From Actinomadura luzonensis (GTDB taxonomy: Bacteria; Actinomycetota; Actinomycetes; Streptosporangiales; Streptosporangiaceae): 64,000 nt of DNA. How positions within the stretch are numbered: position 1 is the first letter of the stretch; each line of letters begins with the position of its first letter. The notes beneath the pieces were generated by a model. It was not told the origin of the DNA. It saw nothing but the letters and a program-made list of their open reading frames with translations, and did no database searches. A program made the translations under genes and the position numbers. The stretch is taken from NCBI RefSeq assembly GCF_022664455.2, contig NZ_JAKRKC020000003.1, forward strand, positions 248,001 to 312,000, read 5' to 3'. Below, piece after piece: positions 27,833-35,432 of this stretch.

Positions 27833-29071
27833 ATGTCTGACGGTCACGGTCCCTCGCCCGAGACGCCACCCGGGTGGTCGGCCGCCCAGCCCCCGCCCTA
27901 CAGCGCCCCGCCGGCCTCCCCGTGGACCGCGCCCGGCGCCCCCGAACAGGCGCCCTACGGGCAGCCGTACGGGCAGACCCCCCAGCAGCAGCCCTACGGG
28001 CCCGGCCCGCAGACACCCCATCCGCCCTACCCGCAGCCGGGTCACGGCTACCTGCCGCCCCCCGCGCTGCGCCCGGGCATCATCCCGCTGCGCCCCCTCG
28101 GCCTCGGCGACATGCTCGACGGCACCATCAAGCTCATCCGCTCCAACCCCAAGGCGGTGCTGGGCCTGTCGGCCGTCGCCGCGCTGCTCGCCTCCGTGCC
28201 GGTGGCCGTGGGGCAGGCGTTCGTGCTCGACGAGATGGGCACGGCGCTCACCGACCCCGAACGCGTCCAGAGCGGCGAGCTGACCACCATGGGCGGCCTG
28301 GCCGCCCAGTACGGCGGCGCGCTGATCTCCTACGCCGTCCAGTTCGTCGTGGTCACGCTGCTGACCGGCGTGCTCACCCGCATCCTCGGCCGCGCCGTCT
28401 TCGGCGGCAACCTCAGCGCCGGCGAGGCGTGGCAGCTCGTCAAGGCCCGCGTCCCCGCGCTGTTCGGCGTCGTCGGGCTGATGGTGCTCGTCATGGGGGT
28501 GCCGCTGGCCGCCTTCGTGGTGATCGGCGTCGCGCTGGCGGCGAGCGGCGCGGGCGTCGGCACCATGCTCGGGGTGATCGTGCTGTTCCTGGTGCTCTAC
28601 GTCGCCTACTACCTGTTCTTCCGCACCCGCTTCGCGTTCGCCTCGCCCGCCGTGGTGCTGGAGGGCCGGGGGCCGATCGACGCCATGCGCCGCTCCTGGC
28701 ACCTGGTCACCGGCGACTTCTGGCGGGTGCTCGGCATCCTGCTGCTCACGTCGCTGCTGGTCGGGGTGGTGGCGGGCATCCTGTCGGTGCCGTTCACGAT
28801 CGCGGGCACGCTGTTCGGCATGCTGGGCGCGGGCTCGGTGGCCAACGCCGTCGTGTCGGCCGTGCTGATCGCCGTCGGCGCCACGCTCGGCGCGATGTTC
28901 ACCTACCCCTTCGAGGCGGGGGTCGCCGGCCTCCTGTACGCCGACCGGCGCATGCGCAGCGAGGCCTTCGACCTCGTGCTGCAGACCGCGGCCATCGAAC
29001 AGCAGCGCCAGGGCTGGGTGCACGCCTCGGCCGACGAGCTCTGGCACCCGTCCAACTCCGCCAGGTCGTGA
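27833..29071 (+). CDS. GPDP-type integral membrane protein with Pro/Gln/Tyr-rich N-terminus
   Basis: 412-residue membrane protein. The first ~90 residues are cytoplasmic low-complexity sequence rich in Pro, Gln, Tyr and Gly (PYGQPYGQTPQQQPYGPG). A conserved entry (LRPLGLGDMLDGTIKLIRSN) and about six helices follow, as in the glycerophosphodiester-phosphodiesterase membrane-domain family. No catalytic GDPD domain is present. ATG 27833 has AGGA eight bases before it; an in-frame ATG at 27743 would add unrelated residues. It is the first of an operon with GTGA/ATGA overlaps running to the DUF58 gene. It may help assemble an envelope complex (inference). Confidence 0.85.
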   Translation: MSDGHGPSPETPPGWSAAQPPPYSAPPASPWTAPGAPEQAPYGQPYGQTPQQQPYGPGPQTPHPPYPQPGHGYLPPPALRPGIIPLRPLGLGDMLDGTIKLIRSNPKAVLGLSAVAALLASVPVAVGQAFVLDEMGTALTDPERVQSGELTTMGGLAAQYGGALISYAVQFVVVTLLTGVLTRILGRAVFGGNLSAGEAWQLVKARVPALFGVVGLMVLVMGVPLAAFVVIGVALAASGAGVGTMLGVIVLFLVLYVAYYLFFRTRFAFASPAVVLEGRGPIDAMRRSWHLVTGDFWRVLGILLLTSLLVGVVAGILSVPFTIAGTLFGMLGAGSVANAVVSAVLIAVGATLGAMFTYPFEAGVAGLLYADRRMRSEAFDLVLQTAAIEQQRQGWVHASADELWHPSNSARS

Positions 29072-29802
29072 GCCCGGCCGGCAGGGAGGAGGCCGCGCGG
29101 CGGGCCGCGGAGGAGCTCCTCAAGCCCCAGTACGAGCACGAGTCGCTGTTCGACCTGCTCTCGCGGCGCTTCAACCAGTTCCTCAACGACCTGCTCGACG
29201 CCGTCACGGGCGGCGGGCCGGCGGGCGGGGTCGTGGCGAGCGTCGTCATCCTGGCGATCATCATCGGGGTGATCGTGCTGGTGAGCTGGCAGCTCCGCCG
29301 CAACGCCCGCCGGAGGTCCCTCGACACGGGCGGGCTGTTCGGCGCGCGCGCCCTGACCGCCGACGAGCACCGGCGCGCCGCCGAACGCCTGGCCGGCGAG
29401 GGCCGGTGGGGCGAGGCCGTCCAGGAACGGCTCCGGGCCATCGCCCGCGACCTGGAGGAGCGCGCGCTCGTGGACGGCATGCCGGGACGCACCGCCGACG
29501 AGCTGGCCGCCGAGGCGGGGGCCGCGCTGCCGGCGTTCGCGGGCGAGCTGGCGGCGGCGGCCCGCTCCTTCGACGAGGTGACGTACGGCGGGGTGCCGGG
29601 CACTCCCGACGCCTACGCCGCCCTGGCGGGGCTCGACGAACGCCTGCGCCACGCCCGCCCGGCCCCCCTGCCCTCGGCCACCTCGCCCGAGGCCCTGACG
29701 GGAGCCCTCGTAGGGGCCCCGGCGGGACCGGCTGCGCCGGTCGGACCGCCTGGGCCGCCTCCCGGGCCGCCCGCCGGGCCGTCGGCTGGAGGGCCGGCAT
29801 GA
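29068..29802 (+). CDS. DUF4129-domain membrane protein
   Basis: 244 residues with one helix (~residues 50-73, GVVASVVILAIIIGVIVLVS). A cytoplasmic DUF4129 domain spans ~90-190 (EGRWGEAVQERLRAIARDLE, LVDGMPGRTADELA, FDEVTYGGVPGT). A Pro/Gly/Ala-rich tail ends the protein. DUF4129 proteins often have transglutaminase-like partners and accompany MoxR/DUF58 systems. The GTG start overlaps the previous stop (GTGA) and the end overlaps the DUF4350 gene (ATGA), so the three are tightly coupled. Function unknown. Confidence 0.85.
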   Translation: MSPAGREEAARRAAEELLKPQYEHESLFDLLSRRFNQFLNDLLDAVTGGGPAGGVVASVVILAIIIGVIVLVSWQLRRNARRRSLDTGGLFGARALTADEHRRAAERLAGEGRWGEAVQERLRAIARDLEERALVDGMPGRTADELAAEAGAALPAFAGELAAAARSFDEVTYGGVPGTPDAYAALAGLDERLRHARPAPLPSATSPEALTGALVGAPAGPAAPVGPPGPPPGPPAGPSAGGPA

Positions 29803-31049
29803 GCGCGCCCGCCGACGAGTCCCTGGCGCCCGGCGGCGCGGCGCTCGGCGAGCCCGTCATCACCCGCGACGGCGTCATCCCCGGCGACCCGCCGGGCGGC
29901 TCCGCGCCCACCTCCCCCACGGTCCGCTCGGCGTGGCGGGCGAGCCGCGTCATCGTGCTCCTGGGCGCCCTCGTGGTGCTGATCGCGGTGCTCGGCGTGC
30001 TGCTCGCCCCGCAGCGCGGCCCGTCCCGCCCGCTCGACCCGGCCGACACCTCGCTCGCCGGCTCCAGGGCGCTGGCCGAGCTGCTGCGCGCCCGCGGCGT
30101 CCAGGTGGACCGGGTGGACTCGGCCGAGGCGGCGGCCCGGCTGGCCGCGTCGGGCGGCCCCCGGTTGCTGCTGATCACCGACACGATGTACGTCAGCGAG
30201 CACGCGCTGGCCGCGATCCCGGGCGACCGGCTGATCGTCGGCGCGCTCCCCGGCCTGGAGACCCTGGCCCCGGGGGTGCGCACCGAGGCGGTCCCGGCGC
30301 AGCGCCGCTCCCGCGAGCCCGCGTGCGCGCTGCCGGCCGCCCGGGCGGCGGGCAGCGCCTACCTGGGCGGCACGGCGTTCTACGCCCCGCCGGGGGCGGC
30401 GCTCTGCTACCCGGCGACCGGCGACGGCCACACCCTGGTCTCCTACGCCAACGAGCGCGGCACCATCACGGTCGTCGGCGACGGCTCGTTCATGACGAAC
30501 CTGCGTCTCGCCGAGGACGGCAACGCCGCCCTCGCGCTCAACCTCATCGGCACCGGCCGGCCGGTGACCTGGCTGGTGCGCCCGGACCACCCGCCGCTCA
30601 CCGAGCTGCCCGGCGAGCGCGGCAAGACGCTGACCGAGCTGATGCCGGACAACGTCCCCTGGAGCGTCTACATGGCGATCATCGCGGTGGCCGTGACCGC
30701 GTTCTGGCGCGGCCGGCGGCTCGGCCCGGTGGTGGCCGAGCGCCTGCCGGTCGTCGTGCGGGCGGCCGAGACGGTCGAGGGCCGCGGCCGGCTCTACCGG
30801 GCCAGGCGGGCCCGGCAGCGCGCCGCCGAGGCGCTGCGCGCGGGCGCGATCGACCGCCTGACGCCCCGGCTGGGCCTGGCCGCCGGCGCCGACCGGCGGG
30901 AGGTCGTCGCCGCCCTCGCCGTCCGCACCGGCCAGGACGCCCAGCAGGTCGGCGCGGCCCTGTACGGGCCGCCGCCCACCGACGACGCGGCCCTCGTCGC
31001 CCTGGCCGCATACTTGGACCTCATGGAAAGGCAGGTCAGTGAACTCTGA
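29799..31049 (+). CDS. DUF4350-domain membrane protein
   Basis: 416-residue protein. A proline-rich N-terminus precedes helix 1 (~residues 48-68). DUF4350 follows (DPADTSLAGSRALAELLRAR, LLLITDTMYVSEHALAAIPG, VVGDGSFMTNLRLAEDGNAA), a class I glutamine-amidotransferase-like fold, probably non-catalytic. Helix 2 lies near residues 288-306. The cytoplasmic tail has basic segments (LYRARRARQRAAEALRAGAI). The ATG overlaps the DUF4129 stop, and the end overlaps the moxR start by 11 bases. In related operons this protein accompanies MoxR and DUF58, suggesting a membrane complex. Confidence 0.85.
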   Translation: MSAPADESLAPGGAALGEPVITRDGVIPGDPPGGSAPTSPTVRSAWRASRVIVLLGALVVLIAVLGVLLAPQRGPSRPLDPADTSLAGSRALAELLRARGVQVDRVDSAEAAARLAASGGPRLLLITDTMYVSEHALAAIPGDRLIVGALPGLETLAPGVRTEAVPAQRRSREPACALPAARAAGSAYLGGTAFYAPPGAALCYPATGDGHTLVSYANERGTITVVGDGSFMTNLRLAEDGNAALALNLIGTGRPVTWLVRPDHPPLTELPGERGKTLTELMPDNVPWSVYMAIIAVAVTAFWRGRRLGPVVAERLPVVVRAAETVEGRGRLYRARRARQRAAEALRAGAIDRLTPRLGLAAGADRREVVAALAVRTGQDAQQVGAALYGPPPTDDAALVALAAYLDLMERQVSEL

Positions 31050-32019
31050 GGAGAGTTACCGCACGACGACGTCGGCCGACGCGGCCAGGGACGCGCTCGC
31101 CGCGCTCCGGGCCGAGGTGTCCAAGGCCGTCGTGGGCCAGGACGCGGTGGTGACGGGGCTGGTCATCGCGCTGCTGTGCAGGGGCCACGTGCTGCTGGAG
31201 GGCGTGCCGGGCGTGGCGAAGACGCTGATGGTCCGCACGTTGTCCGCCGCGCTGTCGCTGGACTTCAAGCGGGTGCAGTTCACGCCTGACCTGATGCCGG
31301 GCGACGTGACCGGTTCGCTGATCTACGACGCGAAGACCGCGGAGTTCGAGTTCCGCGAGGGCCCGGTCTTCACGAACCTGCTGCTGGCCGACGAGATCAA
31401 CCGCACCCCGCCGAAGACGCAGGCCGCGCTGCTGGAGGCGATGGAGGAGCGGCAGGTCAGCGTGGAGGGCGCGGCCCGGCGGCTGCCGGACCCGTTCGTG
31501 GTGTGCGCCACCCAGAACCCCGTCGAGTACGAGGGCACCTACCAGCTCCCCGAGGCCCAGCTCGACCGGTTCCTGCTGAAGCTGACGGTGCCGCTGCCGC
31601 CCCGCGAGCAGGAGATCGCGGTGCTGGACCGGCACGCCCGCGGCTTCGACCCGCGCGACCTGTCGGAGGTCAAGCCGGTCGCCACCGCCGACGACCTGGC
31701 CGCCGGACGGCAGGCCGCCGCGCAGGTGCACGTGGCGCCCGAGGTGCTCGGCTACATCGTGGACGTGGCCCGCGCGACGAGGAACTCGCCGTCGTTGCAG
31801 CTCGGTGTCTCGCCGCGCGGCGCGACGGCGCTGCTGGCGGCCGCGCGGGCGTGGGCGTGGCTGTCCGGGCGGCACTACGTCACGCCGGACGACGTCAAGG
31901 CCCTGGCCAGGCCCGCGCTGCGGCACCGCGTGCAGCTCCGCCCGGAGGCGGAGCTGGAGGGCGCGACCGCCGACGGCCTGCTCGACGGCATCCTGGCCTC
32001 GGTCCCGGTCCCGCGCTGA
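31039..32019 (+). CDS. MoxR-family AAA+ ATPase
   Basis: Cytoplasmic AAA+ chaperone-like ATPase; 326 residues. The Walker A form typical of MoxR is EGVPGVAKTLMVRTL. Walker B is LLLADEINRTPPKTQAALLE, sensor 1 is VVCATQNPVEYEGTYQLPEA with the arginine-finger region QLDRFLLKL, and sensor 2 is GVSPRGATALLAAARAWA. GTG 31039 follows AAAGG and overlaps the preceding stop. It usually works with a DUF58/vWA protein to mature or activate a target; DUF58 is the very next gene and shares a TGATG stop-start. Confidence 0.94.
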   Translation: MNSEESYRTTTSADAARDALAALRAEVSKAVVGQDAVVTGLVIALLCRGHVLLEGVPGVAKTLMVRTLSAALSLDFKRVQFTPDLMPGDVTGSLIYDAKTAEFEFREGPVFTNLLLADEINRTPPKTQAALLEAMEERQVSVEGAARRLPDPFVVCATQNPVEYEGTYQLPEAQLDRFLLKLTVPLPPREQEIAVLDRHARGFDPRDLSEVKPVATADDLAAGRQAAAQVHVAPEVLGYIVDVARATRNSPSLQLGVSPRGATALLAAARAWAWLSGRHYVTPDDVKALARPALRHRVQLRPEAELEGATADGLLDGILASVPVPR

Positions 32020-33392
32020 TGGCGCTGACGGGGCGGGCCGGGCTGGTCGCCGCGCTCGGGATCGTGGTCGTGATGTTCGCGCCGCAGCCCGGGGCGGCGC
32101 TGGCCGGCGTGTGCCTGCTGCTGGCGGCGGCGATCGTCGTGGACCTGACGTTCGCCGGGTCCGTACGGGCGCTGCGCCTGCACCGCTCCGGCGACACCCT
32201 GGTGCGGCTCGGCCAGCGCGCCACGGTCGAGCTGGTCGTGGAGAACCCCGGCGCGCGGCGGGTGCGCGGCGTGCTGCGCGACGCCTGGCCGCCGTCGGCC
32301 GGGGCCACGCCGCGGGTGGTGCCGCTCGACGTGCCGAAGGGCGAGCGCCGCCGGATCGTCGTCACGCTCGACCCCACCAGGCGCGGCGACCGCTCGTCGG
32401 TCGCGGTCACGGTGCGCTCGGTCGGGCCGCTCGGGCTGGCGGCGCGGCAGGGCGGCCACCGGGCGCCGTGGACGGTGCGGGTGCTGCCGCCGTTCCTGTC
32501 GCGCAAGCACCTGCCCTCGCGGCTGGCCCGGCTGCGCGAGCTCGACGGGCAGCACCCGGCGCTGGTGCGCGGGCAGGGCACCGAGTTCGACTCGCTGCGC
32601 GAGTACGTGGTCGGCGACGACGTGCGCTCGATCGACTGGCGGGCGACGGCCCGCCGGCACGACGTGGTGGTGCGCACCTGGCGGCCGGAACGCGACCGCC
32701 GGGTGCTGATCGTGCTCGACACCGGGCGCACGTCGGCGGGCCGGGTGGGCGACGCGCCGATCCCCATGGCGGGGGCGGTGCCGCGCGGCGGCGGGCTGCT
32801 GGTGCGGCCCGACCCGCGCCCGGCGCCGGGCTGGCCGCGGCTCGACTGGTCGATGGACGCGGCGCTGCTGCTGGCCGCGCTCGCCGCCCGGGCCGGCGAC
32901 CAGGTCGACTTCCTCGCCCACGACAGGACGGTGCGCGCCTGGGTGAGCGGGGCCTCGCGCACCGAGCTGCTGTCGTCGCTGGTCAACGTCATGGCGCCGA
33001 TCGAGGCGGAGCTGATCGAGGCCGACGCGCAGGGCATGGTGGCGGCGGTCCTGTCGCGGGCCAAGCGGCGCTGCCTCGTCGTGCTGCTGACCGACCTCAA
33101 CGGGGCGGCCATGGACGAAGGGCTCATGCCGGTGCTGCCGCAGCTCTCCTCGCGGCACCTGGTGCTGGTGGCCGGGGTGTCCGATCCGCGGGTGGCCGCG
33201 ATGGCGGCCCGGCGGGGGTCGGCGGAGGAGGTCTACGACGCGGCGGCGGCCGAGCACGCCCGGCTCGAACGGCGGCGCATCACGGCCCGGCTGCGGCGGG
33301 CCGGGGTCGAGGTGGTGGACGCGCCGCCGGAGGACATCGCGCCGGCGCTGGCGGACGCGTACCTGGCGCTGAAGGCCGCCGGGCGGCTCTGA
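32019..33392 (+). CDS. DUF58-domain membrane protein (MoxR partner)
   Basis: 457 residues. Two N-terminal helices (~residues 4-24 and 26-45) are followed by a beta-rich segment (ATVELVVENPGARRVRGVLR). The DUF58 core has RGQGTEFDSLREYVVGDDVR, SIDWRATARRHDVVVRTW and a vWA-like fold beginning VLIVLDTGRTS. The C-terminal part resembles a vWA alpha/beta fold (KRRCLVVLLTDLNGAAMDEG). ATG 32019 shares bases with the MoxR stop. It is the last of the co-directional overlapping genes. Its 3' 160 bases lie opposite the abnormal extension of the SpoIIM-family frame. Confidence 0.92.
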   Translation: MALTGRAGLVAALGIVVVMFAPQPGAALAGVCLLLAAAIVVDLTFAGSVRALRLHRSGDTLVRLGQRATVELVVENPGARRVRGVLRDAWPPSAGATPRVVPLDVPKGERRRIVVTLDPTRRGDRSSVAVTVRSVGPLGLAARQGGHRAPWTVRVLPPFLSRKHLPSRLARLRELDGQHPALVRGQGTEFDSLREYVVGDDVRSIDWRATARRHDVVVRTWRPERDRRVLIVLDTGRTSAGRVGDAPIPMAGAVPRGGGLLVRPDPRPAPGWPRLDWSMDAALLLAALAARAGDQVDFLAHDRTVRAWVSGASRTELLSSLVNVMAPIEAELIEADAQGMVAAVLSRAKRRCLVVLLTDLNGAAMDEGLMPVLPQLSSRHLVLVAGVSDPRVAAMAARRGSAEEVYDAAAAEHARLERRRITARLRRAGVEVVDAPPEDIAPALADAYLALKAAGRL

Positions 33393-34429
33393 GAGGCCCC
33401 CGGAGCGGGCTCAGGCGGTCGGGGCGGTGTCGGGGGCGCGTTCGAGGTCGCCGGTCTCGCGGGCCTGGAGCGCCCGCCGGCCGAAGACGCCGACGTACCC
33501 CAGGAACGCGGCCTCGGCCAGCACCCCGATGCCCACCCTGGCCCACGTCGGCAGCCCCCCACCCTGGCCCACGTCGGCAGCCCCGACGGGGTGACGAACG
33601 CCTCGATCAGCCCCGACACGAACAGCACCACGACCAGCCCCAGGGCCACGCTCATGACGGCCCGGCCCTGCTCGGCCAGGACCTCCACGCGGCGGCGCGG
33701 GCCGGGGTCGATGACCGTCCAGCCGAGCCGCAGCCCGGCCGCCGCCGCCAGGAAGACGGCGGTCAGCTCCAGCAGCCCGTGCGGGGTGATCAGGCCGAAG
33801 AAGATGTCCAGCTTGCCGCGGGAGGCCATGAGCCCGCCGGAGATGCCGACGTTGGCGGCGTTCTGGAACAGCACCCACGGGATGGGCAGCCCGAGCAGCA
33901 CCGAGTAGATGATCACCTGCGCGGACACCCACGCGTTGTTGATCCACACCTGGCTGGCGAAGGACGCGGCCGGGTGCTCGGAGTAGTAGTCGGCGAAGTC
34001 GTGCTCGACCAGCCGGGTGATCTCGTCGGGGGTGCCGATGGTGGCCTGCACGTCGGGGTTGGCCGCCACCCACGCGCCCAGCACCCACGCCACCACCGTG
34101 CACGACACCGCGACGGCCAGCCACCACCAGCGCGCCCGGTAGGCCACCACCGGGAACGAGACGGTGAAGAAGCGGGTGAACTCCCGCCAGGCGGGCGTGT
34201 GCGCCCCCGTGACCGCCGACCGGGCCCGGGCCACCAGCGCGGACAGCCGGCCGGTCAGCACGGCGTCGTGGGCCGAGGAGCGGACGATCGACAGGTGCGT
34301 CGCCACCCGCTGGTAGAGGTCGACCAGCTCGTCCACCTCGGCGCCGGTCAGCGACGAGCGATGCTTGACCAGGTGGTCGAGCCGGTCCCAGACCGGGCGG
34401 TGTGCGGCGATGAACGCGTCGATGTCCAC
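33233..34429 (-). CDS. SpoIIM-family membrane protein with a frameshifted C-terminus
   Basis: Multi-helix membrane protein of the stage II sporulation protein M family (VDIDAFIAAHRPVWDRLDHL; NNAWVSAQVIIYSVLLGLPI; then GISGGLMASRGKLDIFFGLI and TPHGLLEL). GTG 34429 is the start. The normal frame runs to about 33558. A 26-bp tandem duplication (33532-33583) then shifts it, so the frame as read continues with a Pro/Arg/Ser-rich tail to 33233, overlapping the DUF58 gene antisense (398 residues). In the other frame the expected ending is intact (VGIGVLAEAAFLGYVGVFGR, then RALQARETGDLERA) and stops at 33411. Removing one copy gives 330 residues in frame. It is either a real mutation that replaces the last helix or a sequence error. 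RDD and SpoIIM genes normally accompany MoxR/DUF58. Confidence 0.85.
   Translation of the reverse strand: MDIDAFIAAHRPVWDRLDHLVKHRSSLTGAEVDELVDLYQRVATHLSIVRSSAHDAVLTGRLSALVARARSAVTGAHTPAWREFTRFFTVSFPVVAYRARWWWLAVAVSCTVVAWVLGAWVAANPDVQATIGTPDEITRLVEHDFADYYSEHPAASFASQVWINNAWVSAQVIIYSVLLGLPIPWVLFQNAANVGISGGLMASRGKLDIFFGLITPHGLLELTAVFLAAAAGLRLGWTVIDPGPRRRVEVLAEQGRAVMSVALGLVVVLFVSGLIEAFVTPSGLPTWARVGGCRRGPGWASGCWPRPRSWGTSASSAGGRSRPARPATSNAPPTPPRPPEPAPGASQSRPAAFSARYASASAGAMSSGGASTTSTPARRSRAVMRRRSSRACSAAAAS
33532..33583. repeat. 26-bp perfect tandem duplication inside the SpoIIM-family gene
   Basis: Copies occupy 33532-33557 and 33558-33583; each begins CCCACCCTGGCCCACG and ends GGCAGCCC. As 26 is not a multiple of three, the duplication shifts the reading frame. 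Both copies encode GLPTWARVG in the respective frames, so a single copy gives a continuous protein. Confidence 0.95.
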
Positions 34430-34468
34430 CCGAACATTCTGGCCGCTCGGCCACCCGCCCATAGCCGT

Positions 34469-34474
34469 TAGGCT
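34469..34474 (+). promoter_or_regulatory. -10 element of a likely leaderless RDD transcript
   Basis: TAGGCT (TANNNT pattern) ends six bases before ATG 34481, and no SD is present in those bases. This is the spacing expected when transcription starts at the initiation codon. Confidence 0.55.
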
Positions 34475-34480
34475 CCACAT

Positions 34481-35377
34481 ATGTCAGAGGTTGTGACCGG
34501 GGACGCGGTCGTCGTCGAGGTACGCGTGGCGCAGATGCCCTCCCGCGCGCTGGCGATCGTCATCGACATGGCCGTGCAGATCACCGCGCTGGTGGTGGCG
34601 TACCTGGCCATCGGGGCGTTCGCCGTGGTGTCCGACCCGGCCATGGCCGCGGCCGTGATGATCCTGCTGGTGGTCCTGGTGCTGGTGGGCTATCCGGTGA
34701 TCTTCGAGTCGCTCAGCAGGGGGCGCAGCCTCGGCAAGCTGGCGCTCGGGCTGCGGGTGGTGAGCGACGACGGCAGCCCGGAGCGGTTCCGGCAGGCGTT
34801 GTTCCGCGGGCTCGCGGGCCTGGTGGAGTTCTGGATGTTGTCCGGGGCGCCCGCGCTGATCGCGTCGCTGGTCTCGCAGCGGGGCAAGCGGCTCGGGGAC
34901 GTCTTCGCGGGCACGATCGTCATCTCCGACCGGGCGCCGCGGCAGGGCGGGCAGGCCGTCGTGATGCCGCCGCCGCTCGCGGCGTGGGCGGCCACGCTGG
35001 AGCTGTCGCAGCTTCCCGAGGAGGTGGCACAGGCGGCCCGGCAGTACCTGCTGCGCTGGCACGACCTGGCGCCGCAGGTGCGGCACGAGATGGGGGTGCG
35101 GATCGCGACGCAGACGGCGTCGTTCGTCTCGCCGGCCGCGCCGGCCGGGGTGCCGCCGCACGCGTACCTGAGCGCCGTGCTCGCCGAGCGCCGCCGCCGG
35201 GAGGAGGCGCGCCTCGCCCGGCGCTCCGGCGCCGCGAACGCCGCCCCGGCCCACCCCTCCATGCAGCCCGGCCCCTACACCCGGCCCGCCCCGTACGCGC
35301 CCCCGCCGCCTCCCCCGGCCGCGCCCGCGCCGCAGGAGCCGCGCGCCACGCCGGGCGGGTTCGCGCCGCCGCAATGA
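34481..35377 (+). CDS. RDD-family membrane protein
   Basis: 298 residues. The RDD domain has the expected Arg near the start (VAQMPSRALAIVIDMAVQIT), an Asp in helix 1 (IDMAVQ), GRSLGKLALGLRVVSDDG, and GKRLGDVFAGTIVISDRAP in the last segment. About three helices lie within residues 20-145. The cytoplasmic C-terminal half is variable, with a proline-rich tail (PAPYAPPPPPPAAPAPQEP). It is probably leaderless (TAGGCT six bases before the ATG). It diverges from the SpoIIM gene, its usual neighbour in the MoxR cluster. Function unproven. Confidence 0.9.
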   Translation: MSEVVTGDAVVVEVRVAQMPSRALAIVIDMAVQITALVVAYLAIGAFAVVSDPAMAAAVMILLVVLVLVGYPVIFESLSRGRSLGKLALGLRVVSDDGSPERFRQALFRGLAGLVEFWMLSGAPALIASLVSQRGKRLGDVFAGTIVISDRAPRQGGQAVVMPPPLAAWAATLELSQLPEEVAQAARQYLLRWHDLAPQVRHEMGVRIATQTASFVSPAAPAGVPPHAYLSAVLAERRRREEARLARRSGAANAAPAHPSMQPGPYTRPAPYAPPPPPPAAPAPQEPRATPGGFAPPQ

Positions 35378-35381
35378 CGGA

Positions 35382-35416
35382 CGGCGGCCGCCCCTCGCGA
35401 GGAGGGACGGCCGCCG
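35382..35416. terminator. Bidirectional hairpin between the RDD and LVIVD genes
   Basis: CGGCGGCCG (35382-35390) pairs with CGGCCGCCG (35408-35416), and CCCTC/GAGGG can extend the stem inside. It sits between two convergent stop codons. Confidence 0.75.
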
Positions 35417-35432
35417 CGCGGGCCGTCAGGGG

